Source: Nocardia sp. SYP-A9097
GTDB taxonomy: Bacteria; Actinomycetota; Actinomycetes; Mycobacteriales; Mycobacteriaceae
Direction: 5' to 3'
Assembly: GCF_009649815.1 (NCBI RefSeq)
Contig: NZ_WJIC01000026.1
Coordinates: forward strand, 40,366 to 104,365
Length of the DNA: 64,000 nt
The notes beneath the pieces were generated by a model. It saw only the letters and a list, made by a program, of their open reading frames with translations. It did no database searches and was not told where the DNA came from. The translations under genes and the position numbers were made by a program. Position 1 is the stretch's first letter, and every line of letters begins with the position of its first letter. Below are positions 25,850-34,661 of this stretch, piece after piece.

Positions 25850-26251
25850 TCAGCTGACCACGCAGGCCGAACCCAGATTGATCCCGGTACTCACCTGTAC
25901 CCACGCCCACTGCGAGCCGTTGTACGTCCACGCCTGCAGCGCATGCGTGCCCGTGGAGGTCGGCGTCCAACTCGAGGTGGCGCTGCCGCCGCTGCCGAGG
26001 CTGAACTGCTGCGGGCTGAAGGTGGCGCTATTGCTGTCGTAGAGCCAGACGTACTCGTTCGGACTGCCGTTCACGGTGACCGTGTACCCGCAGTTGGTGC
26101 CGTACTTGCTGCTACCGAGGCTGATCGCCGAGCCGGAGGACACGCTCACGCTGGTGACATACGCCGAGGCGTTCGGCGCGGCCAGCACGAGCGCCGCGGC
26201 CGCCGCGGCGATACCGCCCACCGCGAGAATCGGCTGTCGAGATCGGGTCAT
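25850..26251 (-). CDS. small secreted protein, Ig-like fold
   Basis: 133 aa from the ATG at 26251, with GGGGAG nine bases upstream. The signal peptide is MTRSRQP plus an Ala-rich core ending PNASA before YVTSV. The ~100-residue mature part is Ser/Gly/Tyr/Trp-rich with a cysteine in GTNCGYTVTV and a C-terminal one in GSACVVS, probably a disulfide-closed beta-sandwich. Segments like YVWLYDSNSATFSPQQF and HALQAWTYNGSQ fit an Ig-like extracellular domain. Its role is unknown. Confidence 0.72.
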   Translation of the reverse strand: MTRSRQPILAVGGIAAAAAALVLAAPNASAYVTSVSVSSGSAISLGSSKYGTNCGYTVTVNGSPNEYVWLYDSNSATFSPQQFSLGSGGSATSSWTPTSTGTHALQAWTYNGSQWAWVQVSTGINLGSACVVS

Positions 26252-26414
26252 ATGGACCATCTCCCCTGAGAAAAGGGTGAATTGAATAGTGCGCCGAGAA
26301 AAGGCGCATACATGAAGTGTCGGCATTCAGGGGCCGCGACACGCCCGAATCCGGCTACTGGTTCCGCAATCGGTTGGGGCACAACCGATTGCGTGATCTC
26401 TTGCGAACCGGACG

Positions 26415-28292
26415 CTATCCGAGCAGTTCGTCCAGGTAGCACCAGCGCCACGATTCGCCGGGCTCCACACTGCGCATCACCGGATGCCCGGTGCCGTCGA
26501 AATGCTTGGTGGCGTGATTGCCCTGTGACGAATCACAGCACGCCACATGCCCACACGTCAGGCACATGCGCAGGTGCACCCACACCAGGCCTTCGTCCAG
26601 GCATTCGGCGCAGGCGTCGGGAGTATCGGGGACCTTGGTGTGCGGGGCCTCGTGCAAATGTTCGCACCCGCCGGAAGTGGTTGGGGCCATGAGCAATTCG
26701 CGACCGTCGTCATCGGCTTCGGCAATACGGTCGATGGTGGATTCCTCGAGGTCGAGGGTGGCCATCACCGCCTGCAGGATCTCGTGCTCGACCAGACCCG
26801 CATCGCGCACGCGCAGCACCGTTTCGCGTTCGGCGGCGAGCATGGCCAGGCGCAGGCGCCGGTATTCGCCGCTGGGGGTGATGCGCTGGGATTCCGAGCG
26901 CCCCAGCAGTTCCCACGCCGATTGTGCGCGTGCCACCGCCTGATTGCGCAGCTGGTCGACGATATCGGGCGGGGTCTCCTCACTGATATTGGCTTCCAGG
27001 GCCTCGAGTCCCGCGGCGGTGGCCTGCTGCAGCAGATTGGCTTCCTGGAGTAGGTCTTCGGCGTGACTGGGGCCGCGCAGTCGCAGCAGGCGCACCAGCA
27101 GCGGGAGTGAGAGTCCTTGCAGCAGCAAGGTTCCGGCTACGACCACGACCGCGAGCAGAATCAGCGTGGCGCGTTCCGGCGTGTCGGCGGGCAGCAGCAG
27201 GGCCGCGGCCAGGGTGACCACGCCGCGCATACCCGCCCAGGACAGTACGGCCGGACCGGTCCACGCCGGCCGGGGTTTGCCCTGCCGCCGGCCCTCCACC
27301 GACCAGGCGAAGTAGGTGGCCGGATACACCCAGATCGGCCGGGCCACAATCACAGTCGCGAGCACCGCCGCACAGGTGAGCACCAGCGTCTGGTGCGGCA
27401 GATCACTGTGCCAGGCGTCCTCGACGATATGACGCACCTGCAATCCGATGATCAGGAACACCGCGCTCTCCAGCAGGAACTGGATGGTGCGCCAATTGGT
27501 ATGCTCGGCGACCCGCGAGGCCGCCGACTGCCAGTGCGGCGCACCATGTCCCAGAATCAGACCGCAGGTGACCACCGCGATCACCCCGGAGGCGTGCAGC
27601 GCCTCGGCGGGCAGGTACGCGATCCACGGCGCGAGCAGCGAGACACTGGTATCGAGCACGGGATCGTTGATGCGCCGGCGCAGGAACGCCAGCACCATGG
27701 CCGCCACGACACCGAACAGCGCACCGCCACCGGCCGCGCCGAGGAAATCCGCGCCCGCCTCCCACATCGTGATCGCACCCGCCAGCGCCGCGATCGCGGT
27801 GCGCAGGGTGACCAGCGCGGTCGCGTCATTGAACAGCGACTCACCCTCGAGGAGAGTGACCAGCCGCCGCGGCATACCGACCCGGCGCGCCACCGCGGTC
27901 GCGGCGACCGCGTCCGGCGGGGCCACCACCGCGCCGATCGCGATCGCGGCCGCGACCGGTACCGGCAGCAGCCAATACACGATGCCGCCCACCGCGAACG
28001 CGGTGAACAACACCAACCCCACCGACAGCATCGTGATCGAGACCTTCTTGGGCCGGAAATCGATCAGCGAGGTGCGAATGGCGGTCGTATAGAGCAGCGG
28101 TGGCAGCAAGCCCAGCAGTACCAGTTCGGGTTCGATATCGAACTCCGGTACGAACGGCAGATACGAGGCCAGGACTCCGGCGATGGTGAGCACGAACGGC
28201 TCGCCCATACCCATCCGGCGGGCCAGCGCCGCCAATGCGACCGCTGCCGCCACCAATACGACGAGCCCGAACGCCAGTTCCACGAGGCTCAT
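26415..28292 (-). CDS. Na+/H+ antiporter (CPA1/NhaP type) with C-terminal UBP zinc finger
   Basis: 625 aa from the ATG at 28292. Residues 1-400 are the antiporter with about 12 helices: PPLLYTTAIRTS, GAVVAPPDAVAATAVARR and SLFNDATALV, which carries the Asp expected for ion exchange, then AGMRGVVTLAAALLLP. A helical linker of ~120 residues follows (EETPPDIVDQLRNQ). The last ~80 residues form a zf-UBP-type zinc finger with CEHL, CAECLDEG, MCLTCGHVACCD, HATKHFDGTGHP and ESWRWCYLD. This combination is known in actinobacteria; the finger may sense a C-terminal glycine peptide, as it does in eukaryotes, but that is unproven. Confidence 0.9.
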   Translation of the reverse strand: MSLVELAFGLVVLVAAAVALAALARRMGMGEPFVLTIAGVLASYLPFVPEFDIEPELVLLGLLPPLLYTTAIRTSLIDFRPKKVSITMLSVGLVLFTAFAVGGIVYWLLPVPVAAAIAIGAVVAPPDAVAATAVARRVGMPRRLVTLLEGESLFNDATALVTLRTAIAALAGAITMWEAGADFLGAAGGGALFGVVAAMVLAFLRRRINDPVLDTSVSLLAPWIAYLPAEALHASGVIAVVTCGLILGHGAPHWQSAASRVAEHTNWRTIQFLLESAVFLIIGLQVRHIVEDAWHSDLPHQTLVLTCAAVLATVIVARPIWVYPATYFAWSVEGRRQGKPRPAWTGPAVLSWAGMRGVVTLAAALLLPADTPERATLILLAVVVVAGTLLLQGLSLPLLVRLLRLRGPSHAEDLLQEANLLQQATAAGLEALEANISEETPPDIVDQLRNQAVARAQSAWELLGRSESQRITPSGEYRRLRLAMLAAERETVLRVRDAGLVEHEILQAVMATLDLEESTIDRIAEADDDGRELLMAPTTSGGCEHLHEAPHTKVPDTPDACAECLDEGLVWVHLRMCLTCGHVACCDSSQGNHATKHFDGTGHPVMRSVEPGESWRWCYLDELLG

Positions 28293-28419
28293 CGTGCCAG
28301 GGCGAGTGTCCGAATCCCGCATCGGCCGGGTGTGTCAGCGCCCGCATCCGCGGCCTCGGACCCGATCGGCGATGACGTGGTCCGAACTGTGTGCCTCGAC
28401 TGCCATTTCGCATCTGAGG

Positions 28420-29751
28420 TCAGAGCGGGGCGCGCGGAGCGGACTCCATGGGTTTGCCACTGTCGCGCCAGGCCGCGATTCCGCCCGCGAGGCTCGAGGC
28501 CTCATATCCGGCGCGCCGGGCCAGGGCGGCGAAACGCAGCGAGAGTTCGCCGACCGGGCAGACGAAAACGACTGGGCGCGAGCGGGAGAACGGGACGCCG
28601 TGGGCGAACATATCGTCGAGTTGATCATCTCGAATATTGAGCGCACCGGGCACATGGGCAATGCGGTAGGCCATGGCCCCGCGGGTGTCGACGATCGTGG
28701 GACGGGCGTCGCGGTCCAGGGTTTCGAGTTCGTCCGGGGTCAGCGCGGGGGTGGCGGCGAGTTCGGTGGCATCGGGGGGCGCCGGGCGGTGGGCGCGGCC
28801 GAACAATTCGGGGCGGCGCTTGCGGATATAGGACAGGTACGGTTCGATGCGGTCGCAGACGATGAAGACCGCGACCCGCGGCTCGGCCGAATCCGGCAGT
28901 GCGCGCAAATGTTCCAGCGCCGCGGCATAGGTGGCTCCGCTGGTGGGTCCGGCCAGCACCCCGTATCGCATCGCCAATTCCAGCGTGGCATCGACTGCCA
29001 TTCCGGCCTCGACCGCGATAGTGCGATCGTAGAAGTCCGGCTGGAACAACCCCACATCCCACATCTCGGTCTCCGAGCGGATACCCGGAATGAAATCACC
29101 GCGCTCGGACACCACCGCGATCGCCTTCAACTCCGGATTGTGTTTGCGCAGAAACGTTGCCGCGCCGCGCGTGGAACCGGTGGTGCCGAGTCCGCCGATC
29201 AGATAGTCGACCCGGGTGATGCCATCGTGCGCCAGATCCTCGTGGATTTCGCGGCCGGTGCCCTCGTAGTGGGCGTCGATATTCTTCTCACTCGTGTACT
29301 GCGACGGGTGATGCCAGGCCCCTGGCGCTTTGGCCATGGTCGATTCGATCACCGAGTACACATCATTGGGTGCGGTCGGGTCCGGGCACTCCGAGAGTCC
29401 GGGCAGCTCTTCGATATCGGTGCCGAACAGTTGCAGCAGCTCGCGCACCTCGCTCACCCGGATGCGATTGGTGACCGCCCGCAAACCGACCCCGTGCATG
29501 GCACCCAGAATGCGCAGTGCCTTGGCGGTATTGCCGCTGGACGCCTCGATGAGGGTTTGCCCGCCGGTGACGATCGTGTCGAGTTCATCGCGGATCATGC
29601 CCCAGGCGACGCGGTCCTTCACCGAACCGAACGGGTTGAAGAACTCCAATTTCGCGTACAGCTCGATATTTTCGAGCCCGTGCACGGCGGGATCCAGGCG
29701 CAGCAGCGGGGTATTGCCGATGAGTTCGGTGATGTGGTCGTAGCGCATCAT
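28420..29751 (-). CDS. cysteine synthase-like PLP enzyme fused to rhodanese
   Basis: 443 aa. Residues 1-320 are a fold-II PLP enzyme of the cysteine/cystathionine synthase group: TELIGNTPLLRL, the PLP lysine in NPFGSVKDRVA, the phosphate loop SSGNTAKAL and GGLGTTGSTRG. Such enzymes do beta-replacement on serine derivatives, giving cysteine, 2,3-diaminopropionate or similar. Residues ~355-435 are a rhodanese domain with an active Cys loop VCPVGELS. The fusion suggests a persulfide delivered to, or taken from, the active site. The ATG at 29751 overlaps the upstream stop by 4 bp (ATGA). Last gene of the four-gene operon. Confidence 0.88.
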   Translation of the reverse strand: MMRYDHITELIGNTPLLRLDPAVHGLENIELYAKLEFFNPFGSVKDRVAWGMIRDELDTIVTGGQTLIEASSGNTAKALRILGAMHGVGLRAVTNRIRVSEVRELLQLFGTDIEELPGLSECPDPTAPNDVYSVIESTMAKAPGAWHHPSQYTSEKNIDAHYEGTGREIHEDLAHDGITRVDYLIGGLGTTGSTRGAATFLRKHNPELKAIAVVSERGDFIPGIRSETEMWDVGLFQPDFYDRTIAVEAGMAVDATLELAMRYGVLAGPTSGATYAAALEHLRALPDSAEPRVAVFIVCDRIEPYLSYIRKRRPELFGRAHRPAPPDATELAATPALTPDELETLDRDARPTIVDTRGAMAYRIAHVPGALNIRDDQLDDMFAHGVPFSRSRPVVFVCPVGELSLRFAALARRAGYEASSLAGGIAAWRDSGKPMESAPRAPL

Positions 29752-31214
29752 TGCACCCCATGCCATATCGGGCCGACCGATTCCCGGCCGAGTGTTCCGG
29801 GGTCGAATTCGTCGTCGTGACCGATTTCGTATCCGCCGGGACGGTGTACGACAGCGAGTTTGGCCGGCAGTGGATGCATGGACGCACGCGCTGCCGACAA
29901 ATCCATATGGTAGGCAGCGGTATTGGGGAAGACGATCAGATCCCCGGGCCGGGGGCGGTGCGGCAGCCACACCTTGTGATTGGTGATCAGATCGCGCTCG
30001 AGGCATAAACGCCCGGCCAGGAATACCCCCACCGGTCCGGAATCGGGTTGGGCGTGTGCGGAACCCGGCAGCAGCAGCGGATCCACCATCACCTCCTGAT
30101 CGGCGGGCGTGACGGTATCGCGGCTGAGATCGAGGTTGACCAGCACACTGCCGTCGGCGGTCTCCTTGACGAACTCCACTCGCGCGAGCGTGATTCCCGC
30201 ATGATCGACCAGCGCCTTACCGGGCTCGAGCCACACCTCGAGGAGGTTCTCCGCGGCCACCTGGGCGAAGGTGCGGCCGCCGTGTGCTTCGAGTCCGGCG
30301 TCCAGCAGATCGGCGAGCATGCGGTCGGCGGGAACGGTATTGGCGTACTTGTGGAACACAGGTGTGCCGTGCACCGCGCCGCCGTCGAGATGGAAGCCGA
30401 AGGTATTGCCGCCCCATGCCATCGGCTCGCCGCGACCGAGCAGCGATTCGCGCAGTGCGCCGACATAGGCGTCGAAGGCGTCGGCGTCCTCGGTGAAGAC
30501 CTGCCGGAAGCCGCCGCCGATATCGAGCACGCCGGGGGAGAGCCCCTCCGAGTAGGCGCGTTCGGTGAGCTCCAGGCAGGTCTCCACCGCGCGCAGGCGC
30601 TCACCCGGTTCGCCGGAGTCGATATGGAAGGCGAAGCCGCGGAACGCGATCCGGCCGCGCTCGGCGGTCAGCACCTCGAAGACCTCGTCCACCTGGCACA
30701 GGGGGACACCGAATCGGCTCACCGGTGTGGCCGCGAAACCTGAGAGTCGCACCAATACCGGCACATTCGCGCGCGCACCCGCGAGCTCGGCGATGCGCCG
30801 CAACTCCCACACATTGTCGATATTGACGGTCACGCCGCTGCCGATCAGATCGCGCAGGAACGCCTCCCCTTTCGGACCGGTCACCTCGATGCGCGCCGGG
30901 TCGAATCCGGCCGCCATCGCCCCGGCCAGTTCCGCCCGCGAGGCCACATCGATCGCGATCGCGGCCCGCTCGGCCGTGCGCACGAACGCCCGCGACTGAT
31001 TCACCTTGTGCGCGTAGCAGATCCGATACCCCGGCCCATGCTCCAGCACGGTGCGCAGCCGCTCCAGGTTCGCGGCGAAGACCTGCGGAAACACCAGATG
31101 CGCTGGTGAACCGAACCTGGTCAGCGCGGACTCGGCCGCACCGGGAGCCGCCAGGAACGCGCGCACCAGCGGATCGATCTTCGCCGGGAGTCGCGGCGGA
31201 GCCGAAGCCCTCAT
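29748..31214 (-). CDS. fold-III PLP decarboxylase-like protein (DAP/Orn/Arg decarboxylase family 2)
   Basis: 488 aa. An alanine-racemase-type barrel binds PLP through the lysine in ICYAHKVNQS. HIDSGEPGERL and VLDIGGGFRQVF supply cofactor contacts, and the C-terminal beta domain has the active-site loop GRLCLERDLI with the cross-subunit cysteine. Decarboxylases of this family act on meso-DAP, ornithine, arginine or a carboxynorspermidine-type amino acid; the substrate here is not clear. It resembles the rhizobial Y4yA-like group encoded beside a cysteine-synthase-like gene (from memory). It is coupled by 4 bp to both neighbours. Confidence 0.85.
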   Translation of the reverse strand: MRASAPPRLPAKIDPLVRAFLAAPGAAESALTRFGSPAHLVFPQVFAANLERLRTVLEHGPGYRICYAHKVNQSRAFVRTAERAAIAIDVASRAELAGAMAAGFDPARIEVTGPKGEAFLRDLIGSGVTVNIDNVWELRRIAELAGARANVPVLVRLSGFAATPVSRFGVPLCQVDEVFEVLTAERGRIAFRGFAFHIDSGEPGERLRAVETCLELTERAYSEGLSPGVLDIGGGFRQVFTEDADAFDAYVGALRESLLGRGEPMAWGGNTFGFHLDGGAVHGTPVFHKYANTVPADRMLADLLDAGLEAHGGRTFAQVAAENLLEVWLEPGKALVDHAGITLARVEFVKETADGSVLVNLDLSRDTVTPADQEVMVDPLLLPGSAHAQPDSGPVGVFLAGRLCLERDLITNHKVWLPHRPRPGDLIVFPNTAAYHMDLSAARASMHPLPAKLAVVHRPGGYEIGHDDEFDPGTLGRESVGPIWHGVQ

Positions 31215-32488
31215 ACGGCGGGTTCCGTCGCGGGCAGCGCGGTTTCGGTGGTGGCGGGCAGATCGATGGTGGGGTTGTAGCCACTGTCACGTAACGCTTC
31301 GAAGGCGCGCTGGCGGTTCCGCGGACTGCGGAATTCGGCCGCGACGCGCTTGGAGATCAGGTCGATATCGTGCACGCCGATATCCATCGACTCCAGGACC
31401 CCGGTAATGGTGCGCACACAGTGCTTGCAGGTCATATCGGGGACGTAGAAGATCTGCTCCTGGGCGGCGAGTTCGGCGGTGGCCGAGGCGGTTTCGACCG
31501 GCACTTCGGCAATGGTCAACCGTGTCGCGAGCGCGGTGAACACCTCGGTGAAACGGTCCACCACCACCGGCAGCAGGCTGTAATGCTCGCCGTCGAGCTG
31601 ATGCGGCATCGCGGCCAGACAGGCGGGGCGGGTGCCCGGCGGCAGCAGCGCGTATTGGCGGGAGATCAGATCGAGCTCGTCATGGTATTTGGCGATTGCC
31701 TCGGCGATGCTCAGCCCCTCGGCGTGAGTGGCGCGGCGCATCACCCGGTGCGCGTCCTCGATGGTCATATCCTTCATGGCGCGCAGGGTCGCCACCGATT
31801 CGGCCGAATAACGCACTGTGCCATCGGGTTGCGTGGCCAGGGTGACCGCGATCATGCCGCGCCGGTAACTCGAGGCCTGTAGTTCCCAATACCAGCGGGT
31901 CGCGACCGCGCCGTAGATCCCCGAATCGCGCATGCCGAGCGCGAATTCGACCGGGGTACGGTACGGCGTCCAACGGGCCAGCAGGGCGTGCTGCGCGAGC
32001 GCGCGCCCGCACGCCTCGATGCCCACCCGGAAGATATCGAGGGGTTCATGATCGGTAGTGGTACCCGCCAGCACATCGCGCTCGCGCTCGGACAGGGCTG
32101 AAATGCAATGCGTCAGCGCGGTATTCGCACCCAGGGCGCGCCACAGCGCCAGCACCGCCTCGCGCATGGCGATCGGCACGATCGGACCCAGCCCACCGGA
32201 GTGGAAGTGCCCGGTATTGGGGATACCGTCGCTGTCGGTCCACGCGATGCGATGCGTCGCGCTGGTGACTTGTTCGGCCCGGCACGGTCGCATGAACCGT
32301 TCCAGATACAGTCGCTGCGACAGCGTCAAAGGCGATCCCGGCTCCGGACGCAATGGGGCACAGGTGTATTCGATGGTGCTGCCCGCGGGTACCGCGACCC
32401 CCTCGCACAGTCCCGGGCGAGCCAGCACGGCCAGCACACGGGAGGCCGCGCGCCGGTCGTAGCGGGGTTCGTGACCATTGGTCGTCAT
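31211..32488 (-). CDS. protein of unknown function with C-terminal HMA metal-binding domain
   Basis: 425 aa. The last ~75 residues are a heavy-metal-associated domain: YVPDMTCKHCVRTITGVLES with the MxCxxC site, then IDLISKRVAAEF and LRDSGYNP. The first ~340 residues are not recognised; they are largely helical, with ALTHCISALSERERDVL, GIYGAVATRWYWELQASSYRRGMIAV and RPACLAAMPHQLDGEHY. There is no signal peptide. Both ends overlap neighbours by 4 bp (ATGA), so it is made in step with three PLP enzymes. It could be a copper- or zinc-handling enzyme or a tailoring enzyme whose metal is loaded by its own domain. Confidence 0.8.
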   Translation of the reverse strand: MTTNGHEPRYDRRAASRVLAVLARPGLCEGVAVPAGSTIEYTCAPLRPEPGSPLTLSQRLYLERFMRPCRAEQVTSATHRIAWTDSDGIPNTGHFHSGGLGPIVPIAMREAVLALWRALGANTALTHCISALSERERDVLAGTTTDHEPLDIFRVGIEACGRALAQHALLARWTPYRTPVEFALGMRDSGIYGAVATRWYWELQASSYRRGMIAVTLATQPDGTVRYSAESVATLRAMKDMTIEDAHRVMRRATHAEGLSIAEAIAKYHDELDLISRQYALLPPGTRPACLAAMPHQLDGEHYSLLPVVVDRFTEVFTALATRLTIAEVPVETASATAELAAQEQIFYVPDMTCKHCVRTITGVLESMDIGVHDIDLISKRVAAEFRSPRNRQRAFEALRDSGYNPTIDLPATTETALPATEPAV

Positions 32489-33753
32489 GAGGAGACCTCC
32501 TCGGCAATCGTGGCGACACTGTGGGTGAAGCGGTCGATCTCGTCGAAGGTGTTGTAGATGTGGGTACTCACCCGCACCGAATCCTCATCTCCCGGTTCAT
32601 TGTTCGACGGTACGCAGTGTGCGCCCGCGCGCACCAGGAATCCGAGTTCACCCAGCACGAAGCCCAGGTCCTGGGCGCTGATTCCGGCGAGGGTGAAAGA
32701 GACTATGCCGTAACCGGTTTCGCACGGGGCATAGGCGGGACCGGGCAGGAACTCCAGGCCGGGGACCGGTCGCAGACCGGTGATCAGGCGCTGGGTGAGG
32801 GCGCGATTGTGTGTGCCGATGGTGTCGAGACCGATATCGTCCAGTGTGTCCAAGGCCGCGCCGAGAGCGAGGATACCCGGAATATCGGGGGTGCCGCCTT
32901 CCATGCGCTGCGGCATCGGGCCCGGGAGTAATCCCGAATCATCCAGGAAGACACCGGAATTACCGCCCGGCAGGAACGGGTCGAGTTCGGCATGACGGCG
33001 GCGCCGGCAATACAGGACCCCGGTGCCGGGTGCTCCGAACATCTTGTGCCCGGCGAAGACCGCGAAATCGGCGTCGAGTTCGGCCACATCCACCGGGAGA
33101 TGCCCGCCGCTCTGGCTGCAGTCGAAACACACCGCGATCGACGGATCCAGCCGCCCGCGCAATTCCTCCAGGGTCGTCAGCGCCCCGAACACGTGATGCA
33201 GATGACTCACCGCGATCAACCGGGTCCGCGGACTCACCTTCGCGGCGATATCGTCGATATCGGCCTCGCCGAGCCCGTTCACCCGATACGGCACCAATCC
33301 GATCGTGCGGCCGAAGCCGGCCAGCAGTTGCCGCAACCGCACCCACGGATACACGTTCGACGCGTGATCGCGTGGGCTGTACAGGATTTCATCGCCGTCA
33401 CGCAGATTCGTCAGCCCCCACGACAAGGCGACCGCATTGAGCCCGGCCGTCGAACCGCCCGTGAACACCACCTCATCGGAGTGCGCGCCGATGAATCCGG
33501 CCATTCGCTCCCGCACGGCCTCGATCTCGCGAGTCAGACTGGTCGCCCACGCATAGGTGCCGCGCCCGGCATTGGCGGTGCGCACGCTGTGATAGCCGTT
33601 GACCGCGGCGATCACCGACTCCGGTTTCTGCGTGGTCGAGGCCGAATCCAGGTATACCGCTTCGGTTTCGCGCAATGCCGGGAACATGCGGCGCGAGGGT
33701 GCGGCATCCCGGGCGGGGGGCTCGGTATGCCGCGCAGGCGCACAGGACCGCAC
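32485..33753 (-). CDS. class V aminotransferase / SufS-like cysteine desulfurase homolog
   Basis: 422 aa from the GTG at 33753, with GAGGAGGGAG upstream. A fold-I PLP enzyme: YLDSASTTQKPESV, SHLHHVFGALTTL, the PLP lysine in FAGHKMFGAPGTGVLY, and a cysteine in RAGAHCVPSNNEP at the position of the SufS persulfide cysteine. This argues for desulfurase chemistry on cysteine or selenocysteine-like substrates, although related lyases act on other amino acids. It is the first gene of the operon and could feed sulfur to the rhodanese-fused enzyme. The gap to the upstream lipoprotein gene is 129 bp. Confidence 0.85.
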   Translation of the reverse strand: MRSCAPARHTEPPARDAAPSRRMFPALRETEAVYLDSASTTQKPESVIAAVNGYHSVRTANAGRGTYAWATSLTREIEAVRERMAGFIGAHSDEVVFTGGSTAGLNAVALSWGLTNLRDGDEILYSPRDHASNVYPWVRLRQLLAGFGRTIGLVPYRVNGLGEADIDDIAAKVSPRTRLIAVSHLHHVFGALTTLEELRGRLDPSIAVCFDCSQSGGHLPVDVAELDADFAVFAGHKMFGAPGTGVLYCRRRRHAELDPFLPGGNSGVFLDDSGLLPGPMPQRMEGGTPDIPGILALGAALDTLDDIGLDTIGTHNRALTQRLITGLRPVPGLEFLPGPAYAPCETGYGIVSFTLAGISAQDLGFVLGELGFLVRAGAHCVPSNNEPGDEDSVRVSTHIYNTFDEIDRFTHSVATIAEEVSS

Positions 33754-33882
33754 CGTGCCGCTCCCTCCTCAGGAGTACGCGCTGGACGCCACCAACGATA
33801 CGCATATTTTCACAGCGGCTCGAAGGTTCTCGCGGGCAAGCGGTTTCGCCGATGCTTTCTGGTTACCGCCGGAAACGAAGGG

Positions 33883-34395
33883 TCAGCGTTCGGGGCCGCC
33901 GGGATTACACAGCGCGTTCACCGTCGCCTGATAACCCACGGCCGGACGCCACGGCTCCAGATTCCAACTCGGCTTATCGGGTTGCACCAGGCGCGCCCAC
34001 TCCCAGTGGCAGATGAACTGATCACGCATACCGGGTGTATCGGCATCGGGGGAGTCGACGACCACCTCCTGCCAGGCGCGCTCGCCGACGGTCGGGAAGG
34101 TGTCCTGGCGACCGGCGTCGGTGGGATACACCAGCAGGCGGCGGCCGTCGACCGCATCGGTCCATTCGGTGCGGTCGATCAGGGTTTGATCGGCGAAAGG
34201 GTCGACGGTGGGCACCGAGGCGACCTTCGGATCGGCGATGGGCTGACCGGTGGGGGTGGTCGCGGGCGCGGCGGCCGGGGCGAGCGCGGTCAGCGAGCCG
34301 ACGATAACCGGCGATGATTCTTCGGCCGCCCCGCAACCGCTCAGCGCGAGCATGAGCGCCAGCAAGCCACCCGATAGTTTCCAGCGCCGCCGCAT
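33883..34395 (-). CDS. DUF2599 lipoprotein
   Basis: 170 aa from the ATG at 34395, with GGAAAGGGG upstream. It has a lipoprotein signal peptide with lipobox LSGC, followed by an Ala/Pro/Thr linker. The C-terminal ~90 residues show the DUF2599 hallmark CHWEWARLVQPDKPSWNLEPWRP and a final cysteine that may pair with the first. Expected on the outer face of the cytoplasmic membrane. The function of DUF2599 is not known to me. It is upstream of the PLP operon in the same direction and may or may not share its transcript. Confidence 0.85.
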   Translation of the reverse strand: MRRRWKLSGGLLALMLALSGCGAAEESSPVIVGSLTALAPAAAPATTPTGQPIADPKVASVPTVDPFADQTLIDRTEWTDAVDGRRLLVYPTDAGRQDTFPTVGERAWQEVVVDSPDADTPGMRDQFICHWEWARLVQPDKPSWNLEPWRPAVGYQATVNALCNPGGPER

Positions 34396-34661
34396 CGGCT
34401 TCGCCCCTTTCCGTTCCTCGCGATCGCATCGGACCATGTCAGCGCCGATCATCGGATGATCACGCCGACATCAGCGGCACTCCGATGCCGGTGTCCTGGA
34501 TTAGCCAGCGGTGGCACATTGGCCCAGACGGCACCTACGATGTCACGGCCGGGCGGTTCTCGAAAGTGGGGGTCGCCCACACCCGTGGTACCGGATGTGG
34601 ATGCCGAACCCGAGCCCGCCCGCGCGCGGCAAGGGAAGGCTGGGAGGACTGTAGGGGCAGG

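Noticed and set aside
27117..29820. Long plus-strand open frames across the antiporter and PLP genes
   Set aside because: They are antisense to strongly conserved proteins; composition is Arg/Gly/His-rich with no domains, as expected for a high-GC shadow frame.
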